A stretch of DNA of 58,135 nucleotides from Dichomitus squalens LYAD-421 SS1 (lineage: Eukaryota; Basidiomycota; Agaricomycetes; Polyporales; Polyporaceae). The translations under genes were made by a program, and so were the position numbers. The stretch spans positions 84,266 to 142,400 of the forward strand of contig NW_006766951.1 of assembly GCF_000275845.1 (NCBI RefSeq). The letters are read 5' to 3'. Positions 11,071 through 22,656 of this stretch are shown here, piece by piece. Positions within the stretch are counted from its first letter, which is position 1; each line of letters opens with the position of its first letter. Under the pieces are notes generated by a model. The model saw only the letters and a program-made list of their open reading frames with translations, searched no databases and was not told where the DNA came from.

Positions 11071-13518
11071 TCACGCCTTCTCCTGGTCGAAGAACGCGAC
11101 GAGCTCGCCCACAGGCACCTTCTTCTTCCCCACAAGCGCCTTCGGCGGCGGCGGGCCCGCGTTCAGCTGCGCCTCCAGCTTCGCCTGCCTCCTCGCGACC
11201 AGCGGGTCCACGAACTTGCCCGACGTCGGCGTCACGGGCGGGATGGGCGCCCCGTTGCTCGCGTCCGACAGCCCGAGCCCGAAGCGGTCCGTCGAGCGCG
11301 ACCGCAGACGGATGTTCAGCGGGGTGATGGGGGACGGGGCGGAGATCGCCTGCGAGCCCAGCGGGGCGTACATCGACTGCGGCCGCGCGCGTCGCGCCTT
11401 GGCGTCGCCGTTCGGGGAGGACGACGGGGAGGCCGCGTGTGAGGGCGGGGCGAGCGTGCCGCTCACGTGGCGCCCGGAGGACTTGCCGATCGTCTCGTCC
11501 CCAAAGCCGCCGTCGGACTCGTCCGCGCTCTGGCTGCTCGAAAGGGGGTCGTCGAGCGCGGAGGACGTGGACAGGGGCGACGTGGAGAAGTACGCGGTGC
11601 CGACGTCGCGCGACTGCGGCGTGGTGGGGCGAGGGTGGGCGGAGGCGGCGGCCTCTTCGCGGTCGCTGCGCTCGCGCGGCATGATCTGCTGGCCTAGCGC
11701 GACAGTGTAGCGTTTCCGCGGCGTGGGGCTCGCGCTGGATGGCCGCCAGGCAGGCGGATTGGGGGTCGGGAGCGCGTTGTTGGGGCTCGCGCTGTCCTCT
11801 ACGCGCTTGCCGTTGCCGTTAGGGAGCCCGGAGGGAGATACGCTGGCTGAGAACGTCCCGCTACCTTCTTGGGAGGGCAGGCCAGCGATGGACATGTGGC
11901 GCGAGCGGGTCGCGGAGGTGAGCGAGGCAGGAGGAGAATTTGTCGGGGAAAATATGGCTGAGTCGGTGGGAGAGGCGTAGTCACCTGTTGGGTACGGGAG
12001 GCGAGTGCGGGAGGAACGGTTGGAAGGCACTGGGGTGGTAGTGTTCGGGCTGGTCGTCCCCGCCGCTCTGGGAGGGGTTGCGCGAGGGGGGCTGGTGACG
12101 TTTCTGGGAATCGAGTGGATGGCGATAGACGAGCTGGTGGACGGGGCTCTGCCAAGCGCCGCGGGACTACGCGAGGGACCAGAGGTGAGGTTCCCTGGCG
12201 CAGTGACCATCTTCGCCATCTCGCGGCCTAGTTCTCCGATGCGGCCCTGGAGCTCTGCCATTTCCTCCCTGAGGTCGCTCAAAGCGCTATCTCCAATGCC
12301 CGTGTTGCCGTCAGTGTGAGACTCTTCCTTCTCGCGCTCCTTCTCGACGAGCCAGCGCTCCACATCATCCATGCGCTCTTCGAGGGCGCGGACGTGGCTC
12401 ACGGTCCACTTTTCGAGCTTCTCGAAACGCTTGGTAATCGTTAGAAGAGTACCAGGAACATCGAGCGCACCCTGGGCGTTGAACTGCGCATATATCGGCT
12501 GAGGTGCCCGAGATGGAGATGCGCCTTCGGCCTCCGACTCAGTGCCTCTCATGGGGGAAGGGGCGAGGCTTGGGGGAATACTGACAATACCACGAGGCAT
12601 GGGAGAGGGGGAAGACGGCACTGCAGATACAGCTCGACCAGGAGACGCAGAGAGTCCGAGCTTGGCGAAAGCGGGGTCTTCAAACTTGCTTTCAGGAGTA
12701 GTTGGCCAATCCTTGCTCTTCTTCCGTTCTTGTTTCTTCTTCCCTTTCTCGATCTCTTTGTCGCGCTGTTTGGTTTCTTGGATGATCTGCTGAGCCGGCG
12801 TGAGAGGTTCCTTAGTCGGGGTAAGTTTCTGTTTGGCCACGGTCCACCAATTGCTCTCTTTCTGCGACGATGACGGGGAAGGAGGGGTTGCAGGCATAGT
12901 CTGCGATCGCGAAGGTGGCGGGCGGAGGGACTCGTCGGTATTGCCTTGTTGCAGCATGGCCATGACGCGCTCCTCCACGGTCCGTCTCTCCCTCTCTTCT
13001 GCTTCCCTAGCAAGGATGCGTTCCGCCTCTCGCCTGCTGCGCTCGCGTTCCCTCTCCGCCTCCGCCTCGAGCTCCTCGTCAGTCGGAAGTCCAGGCGATC
13101 GTGAACTCATGTTGCTCATCAGAGAGCCCACGCGCTGAGCAATATTCGCAGCGAACTGGCCAACTGATGGCGAGGGCGATGTCGAACGGAGACCCCACTG
13201 GCGATCGTTGTTCGAATCCTCGGACTGATGTGCGGAGGAGGCGTCGCTGACCTCGCCGGTGTGGGGATCGATAGCGAACCCGTTTCGCAAGGGCGAAGGT
13301 GGTCTCCTGTTTCCGTATACTGGTTCCGGCTGGCATATACGGCAATCAGCACGTCATGAATCTCTCAACTGTGGCTAGATAGTATCTGTTCTCACCAGGT
13401 TGAGCGGGGACGGAGGAGGCGGAAGTGACAGACGCCGTTGCTGCTGGGGAACAGATCCAGGTGGAACAAGGTTGGTGGTCGACATGGACGTCGAGCTTCT
13501 GTGGGAAGGCGAGGCCAT
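11071..13518 (-). CDS. Large Ser/Pro-rich coiled-coil protein, unknown function
   Basis: Two exons on the minus strand, 13518-13396 and 13329-11071 (phase-0 intron, GTGAGA donor, TGCCAG acceptor), giving 793 aa. The chosen ATG is the first in frame after a stop; a second ATG 11 codons on (13485) is an alternative. I see a Pro/Gln-rich N-terminus, then an Arg/Glu coiled coil around residues 125-170 (AEAERERERSRREAERILAR). Further on come Lys-rich and Ser/Pro-rich stretches, then a second coiled coil around 340-405 with FEKLEKWTVSHVRALEERMD. A long Ser/Thr/Pro-rich low-complexity region follows, and a short conserved-looking basic C-terminus (KFVDPLVARRQAKLEAQLNA). The make-up suggests a cytoplasmic scaffold under phosphorylation control, but I do not recognise the family. 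It is divergent from LCB1 across 178 bp. Confidence 0.8.
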
Positions 13519-13696
13519 GGGTGCTGCTTCGGCGAGCACGAGGCTCAGCTCGCCGTCGCGGACGTTGAGGAGGTCGGTGTTGGAACAAGCGCCTTGCGGG
13601 TTCGCGTGAACTCGGCAAACTGGGTCGCTTCACACCTGCCTCTCTTCCTCCCCGACCACGACTACGACCCCGGCCACGAATCACGACGCGGACACG
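13519..13696. promoter_or_regulatory. Compact bidirectional promoter region
   Basis: Only 178 bp separate the start codons of the minus-strand coiled-coil gene (13518) and plus-strand LCB1 (13697). Both 5' untranslated regions and core promoters must fit or overlap here. No TATA box is evident. On the minus strand the frame stays open for about 100 bp upstream of 13518 without an ATG. Confidence 0.6.
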
Positions 13697-15703
13697 ATGA
13701 GCAACTCCTCGCAAAGCCTCGAGTTGCTTTTCACCTTCCTCTCGAGGTCGTATACTACCTTAGAGACCAATTTCTTCAAGATCCCCGGTTCCGCTGTCGT
13801 CGCGCGCTATGTCAAGTCATCGCACCAGAACGACCCTGGCCGCACTCTGCTCGAAGCCATCCTGATCATCTTCGCTATCCGGACCCTTCTGCAATCCCGT
13901 ACGCGTGGTGACCAGTCCGCAAAGCACTTCATTCAGTTCGACGAGAAGGTGCGTGGCATTCGTCCGCTATCCTCTTCGTTTCGATACCTATAACTGTCTT
14001 TCTCAGGAAATCGATGAGCTTGTGGATGAGTGGACCCCAGAGCCTCTGGCTCAGCCCCTCTCTGCCCACGAGCAAGCCGAGCTCGCGTCTGTGCCTGTCA
14101 TTGTCGGCCCCAACGGTCCCAAGCCTAAACTAGCGTCCGGAAAGATTGTCACCAACCTGGCTAGCTATAACTTCACTGGGCTCGCCGGCAACGAGGAAAT
14201 CAAGGTCGCTGCTCTTGACACGTTGAAGCGGTTTGGCCTGGGCAGCTGCGGTCCCCCTGGATTCTACGGTACCCAAGGTGAGTCTCACTACCTCTTCGCT
14301 CATACTCCTCCACCGGTGCTGTGCTGGCAGAATTGCAAATGTTCCTGTGCACGGTCGCCGCAGTACAAGTTCAAGCCGGATGCGTTTTAGTGATATGTAG
14401 AGCAAAACGTCCAGAGTGTTGATGGTGCCGCGTTCTAGACGTGCATATCCAATTGGAGAAGGACATCGCCGACTTCCTAGGCACTGAGGCGTCAATCATC
14501 TACTCGCAGGCGTTTGCAACGATTTCCTCTGTTATCCCGGCGTTCTGCAAGCGTGGTGATATCATCGTCGCCGACCGTGGCGTAAACTTCGCTATCCAGA
14601 AAGGTCTCCAGATCTCCCGCTGCACGATCCGCTGGTATGACCATAACGATATGGAGAGTCTCGAGCACGTCCTCGAGAGTGTAGAGAAGGAGAGGCAGAA
14701 ACGCAAGTCCCCGCTTACTCGTCGCTTCATCGTGACGGAGGGTATCTTCGATCACGACGGTGCTATGTCTGACTTACCTAAGCTTGTAAGTGCAATACAC
14801 GGAGTCTGATCTTTTGCCATATGCTCACGACGCGACCATAGGTTGAATTGAAGAAGAAGTACAAGTACCGCCTCATTTTGGACGAGACCCTTTCGTTCGG
14901 CAGTGTTGGTCGCACTGGTCGTGGCTTAACGGAGCTCTACAACGTCCCGGTATGACCGTTGCGTACATAACTCTCGAAAACTATGTGCTTATCGCCCTTC
15001 GTTTCCTTTGCAGGCGTCCGAGGTTGATATGCTTGTCGGCTCCATGGCTACGGGTCTCTCTTCCTGCGGTGGCTTCTGCGCAGGTTCTCACGTTGTCGTG
15101 AATCACCAGGTACTACAATCGCTGGTTCTGGTATTCTGAAAACTGACCTGGAGGTTTCAGCGTATCAACGGAACCTCATTCGTGTTCTCCGCTTCAATGC
15201 CAGCCCTGCTCACCGTTGCTGCCTCCGAGGGCATTAACGTACTTCGCAACAGCCCCTCGATCCTCACAACGCTCCAAGAGAACGTCCGCGCAGTCCGCGC
15301 GATTCTCGACCGTGTCGACTGTATTCACATCCCCTCGCACCCCGCCAGCGCCGTCATTCACCTCCAGATCCGCTGGCCCACTCTCCAGGTACCCTCCGCG
15401 ATGACGGCGACTCCCTCCTCGAGCAGCAAGTCGTCGCGGTCGAACCCACTTTTAGTCAAGCCGCGCGACCCACCGCAGTTCAACGTAGAGCTTGAGGAGA
15501 GGCTCCTGCAGGAGGTCGTCGACGAGGCGCTCGCGCAGGGCGTGCTGATCACGCGCGCAAAGCGTCTGCGCGGACAGGAGCTGATCGAAGTGCGGCCCAG
15601 CGTGCGGCTGGCGGTTACTGCCGCGCTGTCACGGAAGGACTGCGAGAAGGCCGCGGCCGTTGTCAAGGCCGCTTTCGTCAAGGTTGTTGGGAAGCGCCGC
15701 TAG
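13697..15703 (+). CDS. LCB1: Serine palmitoyltransferase subunit 1
   Basis: Six exons: 13697-13948, 14007-14277, 14439-14785, 14842-14949, 15014-15109 and 15161-15703, giving 538 aa, the usual length. With LCB2 it forms the ER-membrane enzyme that condenses serine with palmitoyl-CoA, the first step of sphingolipid synthesis. It shows a hydrophobic N-terminal span around residues 50-66 ([15 protein letters not shown]), then the fold-type I aminotransferase core with [40 protein letters not shown] and [19 protein letters not shown]. In the cofactor-lysine region it reads [16 protein letters not shown] with no Lys. This is the hallmark of the non-catalytic LCB1 subunit, as opposed to LCB2. Cys165 in the [10 protein letters not shown] motif corresponds to the site mutated in human SPTLC1 neuropathy. 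The gene is intact and divergent from the coiled-coil gene. Confidence 0.95.
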
Positions 15704-16704
15704 AGACTGCTAGGGACTGGGAGAGGACTTGGTGATTCGCAACAATGGGAAATTGGCTTATTCGCTCCTCCGCTTAGAGCATGCGTTACGCGTGTGTATG
15801 GTCATGTAATAGCTGTAGTTATACTCATCTAATGGTTCACAATGCTGAGTTGCGTGTACACTCATCTACCGAGTTCACCGCAAGATGTTTCCACCGTGGG
15901 CACCTATTTGCGAGATGACAAGAAGACTTGCGGTGAGTTGATACGGTCTTGCACTTCAACAGTTCGCTGATACATTAGGCGTGACCCTTCTTCATTCTGA
16001 GGTCGTTTGCCAAACACGACTAAGGCAGGAGGGTTGATGCGATGCTCGTGTTCCTGACTACAAGTTTGATTGGAGTTTAGACAACCTATTCTTTGTGAGC
16101 TGATCATTGTTGGCAGTCTGCAGTGCATCGCTGACTACCTATACATCCAACAGCCTGAACATTATCGAGCTCTGTATACCCGGGGATTCTTCTAGTACAA
16201 AGCAGCTATCAGATGTCAAGAGGGAAGTATTGTTGTGTGATTGCTGTATCCTGGATCAACCGCGGTAAGAGCATCCAGCCATGCTCACTCTTTGCGGTAC
16301 TGATGAACTTTCAAGCAAGGTTCATCGCGCAATCCGTTCCCGCAGCCCCCGTCAGTGTACGGGATGCGGCTCTCTACCTCTGGCTCTTGCCAGCCTAAAT
16401 GACCTCGTGGCTCAGTGTGTACTCGATCTAAAACGCATCGTCCTGTTTCTCGACTTTGAATAACTCATGTAGCCAGCTCAAACGAACGTACACGCACATT
16501 ACTCGCGTGGTTATATCATCGCCGCCCGACGTCATCGAAATACTTTATCATCATAGAAGCCGCATTGACAGTTCTTCCACTCGCACGTTGTCTCTCAAGC
16601 CGTTGGCAAGACTGCAGTATAAGTACGTTGCAGCCACAGCAGGTGCGCCCCCCTAACTCTCAATCCTTACAGCTTGCGCCTCCCGCTCCCTCGCGCAGGC
16701 ACTG
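15704..16704. other. Intergenic after LCB1
   Basis: The LCB1 3' region is followed by non-coding sequence. Small open frames (15904-16128 minus; 16213-16398, 16281-16463 and 16456-16656 plus) have no recognisable content. The last ~60 bp are pyrimidine-rich, fitting the leader of the next gene. Confidence 0.45.
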
Positions 16705-17960
16705 ATGGCAATGCCTGTGTTTGACCCCGTCACGTTGATTCTCGTGCCGATAATGGGTATACCTCACAATCCGATCTAATCTGTTGTTTTAACCTTGCTT
16801 CATCTCAAGGGGTCATATGGCTGCTGTTCATGGCCGCATGGTTCTGGGACATTTACAGGTTTCGACGTCTATCGCGGCTCAATGAGGGATCCCAGCCTCC
16901 ACTGGTGTGTATGATTTCTCAGCTGCGATCGGGAGACGCCAGTATTGACAAACGTGAGATGCAGTACGCAACTACAGAGAGGAGGGTGTCAGTGCTATCT
17001 ACTCCGGACACCTCTCCGGGGGCACCCTTGCTATCGAAGGTACCGACAGGCTCTCTACGAGTGCTCGAGAACAGTCAACCACCAACTTCGCCTCCCTCCT
17101 CTCCTTTGAGAGTCGACCTAGCACTGGTCCCAAATCGCTACCAAGTATCACACCCCACAACCAGCGATGATCTAGCCCTAGACTTTCGCGCTGTCAATGG
17201 GATTTCTCCTGAGCGGCGTTCAACTATGACCACCGTGTATACGACCACCGATACTCCATCAGGTCCTGCGGATAGTTCCCTTGTCCTCGCCTCACACCGT
17301 AATGACATTGATACGGCGCAACTTGTCGAACCTCCCTCTGAAGGACAACAATCTCCTTCAGTCATACGGTGAGTACTTTGAGTTCCACAGCGAGCAGTAG
17401 ATGCATCCAGACAGTTTGATGACGACGATGCACCTAGTATTGTGTCGCGGATACACTCTCCGCGAGCAAGTCCTGTGTCAGCTACACCTGCCCCCTCCGA
17501 CTACGCGGACACCATGTCGATATCCTCGTCTACGATCCCACCTTCATATCATACGGATCACTCATTCCCCGACCTTCCTTCGTACCCTACCACCCCACTT
17601 CACCCGATCGATGGCTTGATGCAAGACCCCCGCGCGCCGCCGTCTGCCTTCACAATCAACAGATCTCGTATACAGGGTCCGCGCTCTCGGACACCATCTT
17701 CGAGCTCCCGCAGAAACGTCCGGCAGTCAAATCCTCTCCCGCTACTCTCTACTGGTCAAGGAGATCCATTTGCTGATGGCCAACAACGTGAGGATACGCG
17801 GCGGCCTGTTGTTACACGGAGACATAGGCAGGCAGTGGATGGTGGTGTTCGCCTAGCTGGGGGGACTTTGGACAATCATGGAGTTGTAGGAGACGAGTGG
17901 GATTATCACATTGACGAGATTGACACGACCGCGCTACCGGACTATGGCGTAAATATGTAG
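16705..17960 (+). CDS. Single-pass membrane protein with disordered tail, unknown function
   Basis: Three exons: 16705-16756, 16810-17368 and 17411-17960, giving 386 aa. All junctions close in frame; the last acceptor is the CCAG at 17407-17410. The N-terminus is a signal-anchor: DPVTLILVPIM joined across intron 1 to GVIWLLFMAAWFW (about residues 7-30), then a basic stop (DIYRFRRLSR). That places the rest on the cytosolic side by the positive-inside rule. The remainder is Ser/Thr/Pro-rich low complexity without a known domain and ends with an acidic segment (DEWDYHIDEIDTTALPDYGV). I do not recognise the family. The gene could be a plasma-membrane or ER anchor for phosphorylated disordered sequence; no partner is suggested by context. 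Confidence 0.7.
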
Positions 17961-18532
17961 TGGGAGAGGAGAATTGCACGTGGTGTGGTCGAGTCTCTTT
18001 CGCGGGCCATAGTAACTTTCGAGATGGAGCCAATAGGCCCGATCCCGTTGTGCCATGGTGCTTGATCGCCATTCATACATAAAGCCACGCAAGAAGAATC
18101 ATTGGTCAAACGTCATGGCTATGGTATATGCAATGACTTCTGTTGTTCCTGTAGAGGTCAATGATACACTTTGGGGAAACTACGGGTCAGTGCAGGTCCG
18201 TTGCACGACACGGCAGCGCATCAGGCGAGATCAAATATAAGCCGATGTGGTGCCCAGGCTCGACGGACGAAGCGTTCATTTTGACCGACTCAAGACGAAG
18301 TGGCCAGGCTCAGAGAGTGCTCCGCGGCGATTTCTTGGAGTATATTCGTATATAGTGTCATTGGCTTCAAAGTTGGTATCGTGAGACACGGGTTGCAAAC
18401 CGCATCTCTCTTCTGGGCGTCTATCTAATCTCTCCTGCCTCCCGTTTTCAACTACTCAGTCGAGTGCTCTTTTCTTCCTTTCCTCATCCTTGATCTCGTT
18501 CAACACCACGCACCCTTCATGTCCTCAATACG
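17961..18532. other. Intergenic, membrane-protein gene to SANT gene
   Basis: No recognisable gene. The right part (about 18400-18530) is rich in C and T and probably holds the promoter and leader of the SANT-domain gene. An upstream ATG at 18520 opens a frame that does not fit the downstream splice phase. Confidence 0.45.
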
Positions 18533-19908
18533 ATGGAACAAAAGCGCGCCCAAACGTATGTTGCCGTCTACTGCTGAACCTCTTGAATGTTGTGACTGAC
18601 GCAAGGACAGCCTGGAGGCGCTGGAAAACTTCATACAGACTCACAAGACGCTGCTCGAACGTACATACGCCGACATAGAGGGGCTCCGAGCTCTTCGCGC
18701 GGATGTAGCGAACGATGCCGCTCTCAGTGTTGAAAAGCTCGCAGGGATGGTGCGTCATCCATCCATCCGTCCGTCCGTCCGTCTCCAGCATTCGACGTCG
18801 CCAACATCATGTTTCCAGCTCGACGAGCCCTCTTTCAAATTGAGCGAGCAGCTCGACGCTATGCCCCCGCTTCCCGCTGAGCTCGACTGGTCGCTCTTTG
18901 GCGGAGCTGACGCCGCGCCTTTCAAGACCATGGCGACCACTGCGCGCGAAGCCTACGCCGCGCGCAACGTCCCTCCGAAGACCCAGCTCTCCTCCCCCTC
19001 CGCCTTGCGCCAGTTCGTCGCTAGCAACCGCCTTTCTATCATCGACCCTGTCCTCACTGCCTTTCGCCTCCCTGATGAACTCGCATGTATATCCTCAGAC
19101 GAGGAGGTCGACCCGGAGGAGCTCTGCCGCGCCCGTGAGCGCGAGAAGATCCGTGAGCTCAAGAAGCGGCGGATCGAAGGGGACGCTCTGGGGGGCAATG
19201 GCGCGGCGTTCTCAGGCCTCGGGCTGCGGAAGCCCGTCGCTGGGGTGTTCATCCGGCGGGACCAGGAGGACGAGAGTGCGGAGGTCGACATCTCGATGGC
19301 CGAGGACGAGAGCGCGCGATCGGTCCCCGGCTCGACCTCGGAGGTCGTACCTTTGACTGTGGATACCCCTGCGACGAGCGTGGCGTCCCTCCCGCCGTCC
19401 GCTTCTGTCGAGCGGGAGGCGTTGACTCGGGAGCGGCGCCCAACTCGGAAGGCGCATGAGAACGCCAAGAACGTGGCGACGGTTAAGGCGAAGGCGAAGG
19501 CGAAGGCTAAGTCAAAAGGGAGGGCACAGGCCAAGACCAAGGCCAATACCGAGGAGGACTCAGAGGAGCATCCCGCCACCGAGCCGCCAGCTGACAAGAA
19601 CGGCAAGGCGAAGTCAGAAACGTACAAGCAAGCGTGGTCCGTTTCCGAGCAGCACCTGCTAGAACGCTTGTTGGAGGAGATCCCCGAGGGCGAAAAGAAC
19701 CGGTACGTGGAGCCGCTGATGTACGGTTTCCCGTGGGCGGCGTGGCTGACGGTGTGTGTTGTGCGACAGGTGGGCGAAGATCTCGAAAGCGATGAACGGG
19801 CGTCGGACAGCGCGACAAGTAGCAAGCCGCGTGCAAAAGTACTACGAAAAGCTGAAGAGGTTCGGGATTGAGGTCGGGGGCAGCAAAGCGGGAGCCGCGG
19901 CATCTTGA
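18533..19908 (+). CDS. ZZZ3-type SANT/Myb-domain nuclear protein
   Basis: Four exons: 18533-18555 (23 nt), 18611-18749, 18819-19702 and 19770-19908, giving 394 aa. The N-terminal ~50 residues form a coiled coil (ALENFIQTHKTLLERTYADI). The middle has an Arg/Lys-rich helix, an acidic region and a Lys-Ala repeat (VKAKAKAKAKSKGRAQAK) typical of nucleic-acid contact or nuclear localisation. The C-terminus is one SANT/Myb module: QAWSVSEQHLLERLLEEIP, then WAKISKAMNGRRTARQVASR and VQKYYEKLKRFGI. The RTARQVASRVQKYYEKL block closely resembles the SANT domain of ZZZ3, a subunit of the animal ATAC acetyltransferase complex. No ZZ zinc finger is present. A chromatin or transcription role is inferred. The Myb Trp codon sits directly on the last splice junction. 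Confidence 0.82.
18756..18783. repeat. Tetranucleotide microsatellite inside intron 2
   Basis: Three CATC units run into four CGTC-type units within the 69-nt intron 2 (18750-18818) of the SANT gene. Its length could vary between strains without touching the coding sequence. Confidence 0.8.
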
Positions 19909-20245
19909 CGCTAGTTGAATCGCTTAATATGGACACTATCATATCGTACCTAGTACCCTGCACTGTATCTATAGCATTCCTCCTTGCACTGTCGCCGACG
20001 TTGCCCCGCAGACAAGAAGGTTTCCCAGCTCCGTTGCAGAAGGGGACGGCGACCACGGAAGAGACGATCATCTGACTCCATCATGATTCCCTTCGCGCGG
20101 GGCAATTGTACGAGCGGCTCCGGTCGCACACTCCTTATTCAACAGGCCACACCGCCGTTCCTTGCCAGCTCATCCTTCCCTCGTTTACTCTTCGTTCCTA
20201 CTCTGTGCTTACACTCGCTCACACTCTTGACGACACTACACCGGT
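19909..20245. other. Intergenic, SANT gene to PBDC1 gene
   Basis: No gene found. The right half (about 20150-20240) is pyrimidine-rich and probably forms the PBDC1 promoter and leader. Confidence 0.45.
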
Positions 20246-21303
20246 ATGGCTGGACGCTTCGATCCGAACAACGCGCAGAATCTCGTCGAGGTATGCGCCT
20301 TCTCCACTGCCTGCGCAAGCTAGTGCTCGCCGTAGTAACCGTGCATTCCCATAACGCTGTTACTCCCCAGATCGAGAAACAGTGAGTAGGAGGCGTTCGT
20401 GTGCTTCTTGGAGATCGCGCAGCTGAGCTTGATGCGTCGCACTGCTTGCCCTGAAGATTCGCCGTGAAGGCCGTTGAACACGCTCAGGTACGTGTTCGGT
20501 ACGCTCGCCGGTCCTCGCCGTTATACTGACCGAAAGCTTGCCCCGTAGACGTACTGGAACTTGCTCGAGAAGGTCGCACCCCGCGACCTCAAGCTCACGA
20601 AGTACGTCGTCCGCGGACGGTCCCTACGCGAATCTCACGCAGCCGTCTTCTCCCCCTGCACACGTTCCGCTTACGACCGGACTTGTGATGCTCTTGCAGG
20701 ATCGACGATGAGATATTCGAGCACGCAATAAAGGAGTTCCCCGAGCTCTCGGAGAACGACTACGAGAAGCTGATCAAGCTCGACGAGGACTGGATGAAAA
20801 GCGAGTCGAGCAAGAAGCGCTGGCGGGACTTCATCGCTTCGTGAGCCTTTCCTTACGTTTACATTGCTCTCGCAACCCGTGCGTCGGCAGCTAACATTGC
20901 GCGTGCGCACTGCGGATGGCAGATACGAGAAAAAGGTCAAGGACTATAACTTCGGCTCCCTCATCCGCACAGACGCGCGCCAGGAATATAGCGAGACGAA
21001 CACCATCTTCGTTACGCGAATACAGGTTCGTCCTGTTCTTCAAGTATCTCATCCTCTCTGTTTGGATGTCCCGGCGAGGCGGCGCGGGGGGTTGGGAGTG
21101 CTCGCGTTTGTGAAGACGGAACGCTTACGTGTCCGGGCCACCTTTCCCTGTAGTTCTACGTGTTCGAGATCGCGCGCAACCGGCTGGGTCTGAACGACAA
21201 GGCGCACGAGATCGCGAAGGAAGAAGCAGCTAAGGAGAAGGAGAAGGCGGAGAAGGAGAAAGCGCGCGCAGAGCGGGAGAAGGCAAAGAAGAAAAAGAAC
21301 TGA
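20246..21303 (+). CDS. PBDC1: PBDC1 / Ypl225w family protein (eEF1A biogenesis chaperone family)
   Basis: Seven exons: 20246-20290, 20371-20381, 20457-20487, 20549-20601, 20700-20840, 20923-21025 and 21154-21303, giving 177 aa. Exon 2 is a micro-exon of only 11 nt. The spliced product shows the family signature throughout: FDPNNAQNLVEIEKQFAVKA, HAQTYWNLLEKV, LKLTKIDDEIFEHA, KKRWRDFIASYEKKVKDYNF, then SLIRTDARQEYSETNTIFVT and IQFYVFEIARNRLGLND. The C-terminus is a charged Lys/Glu/Ala helix (AKEEAAKEKEKAEKEKARAE). The Pfam name polysaccharide biosynthesis domain is historical; the yeast ortholog Ypl225w is reported to chaperone newly made elongation factor eEF1A. Expected location is the cytosol, near ribosomes. 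Frame is continuous over all six junctions. Confidence 0.92.
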
Positions 21304-22656
21304 GCGCGCGTGTGCGACGGGGCAGATGTGTATGAGGCGGTTCGCGGTGACGCGCCCGCGCGCGCAAGATGTATATTTATGCGATAATGGAATGGGATAC
21401 CGTCCGTCGGCGTGCGGATGTGATCGAGTGCATCCATACAGTTCAGTGATGGCTGCATCCTCCTTAGTCTCAATAGGGGCACTTCTGCTTCACGGTCCCG
21501 GTGCGTCTTTGCGTGGATCTCAGGAAATGTTCGCTCGTTGCTCATTCGAATTGTTGCAGAGATGCTGGGGGCCGAGACATGACTGCTATCTGCTTGGAAG
21601 ACTGGGATAACTCCGGTTGTTGACTGATTAGGACGTCCCAACCTGCTTGTCGCCGTCATGGGGAGGAGCAACCATCTTAGTCATGGCCGTCCAGAAGAAA
21701 TTCTGAAGGACGAACAGTCAGACATGGCAGATGCAAGAAGCACGGATCCTACGCCCAAGACAATCATCTGCCGACCCTGCGCTCTCTGTTCCTCTGGGAC
21801 AAATCGCCCGGAGGGCAATTAGTGACCCATCTCAGTCTCGAGGGGGGGAGAGAAGGAAATCTCTGCCGCCACATCGGAAGTCATGGGCGACCCCATCGCT
21901 CCCAAGCAATTTGAATACTACATCGTATGCGTTGTATATTTCCGAGTATTGGATACAGATGCTGTGATTGGCATGGCCACCACTAGGGACTGGGATACTA
22001 TCCGTGTAAATGCTGTATGGAGCCTTCAACCATTTGTTGACGATCTGCCAAAAGACGAGAGGAGGAAAGGTCGAATGGCCGGAGCCTATACTAGCAAAGT
22101 AGCTTAGCCACAAGTTTCCAGGACGCACACGAACAATCCAGATGGTGAGAAGAACCCAGTCAACAGAGGTACGCATTGCCCTAATATGCGCAAGGTCCGA
22201 GTCTGAGTCAATCTGGGATCAACTCGGAGACGGGATATCGTCTCCCTATATCACGAACACACCCGGCATATCCATATCGAGATACCGGCCAGCGATTGCA
22301 TTGGCATACATTTTAGCTATCCATGTCCGTGGAGAGGCAATCAACATGATGTGCCCAAACATCGTAGCCTCCGAGTGTTGGGATGTACACGAAACATAAG
22401 CAACTGCAATATAGCAGAGCAGTCCGAGTCTGCAAGAGAATGAACGGATACAACCAACAGATGCTGGACCTGCCTCATCCCGACAAGACCAGTGCGCATG
22501 CGCTGCGACTACCATGTTTGACACAAGAAAGTCAACGACTTGAAGTATCACGATATGAGCCATCTACAATACATTGCGCTATAGCGTACTCCATGTCCAA
22601 CCCGAATCCATGATTAGTAGTAACGATATCCGCACTCCGTGCGGCCCCAGCTTTGC
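21304..22656. other. Intergenic, PBDC1 to RTF1 3' ends
   Basis: Two genes converge on this 1.35-kb stretch. Minus-strand frames at 21832-22176 and 22246-22563 encode hydrophobic stretches that faintly recall basidiomycete multi-pass membrane proteins. I could not build an intact model, so I call nothing. They may be remnants. Confidence 0.4.

Noticed and set aside
11009..11710. 233-aa plus-strand open frame opposite the coiled-coil gene
   Set aside because: Antisense to a long, continuous minus-strand frame with clear coiled coils; no independent support.
18953..20071. 372-aa minus-strand open frame opposite the SANT gene
   Set aside because: Ser/Arg-rich shadow of the sense coding sequence. 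It lacks domains, and the sense model closes in phase across three introns.
21832..22563. Minus-strand hydrophobic frames possibly encoding a multi-pass membrane protein
   Set aside because: Resemblance is faint, no start or consistent splice sites were found, and the pieces do not join in frame.
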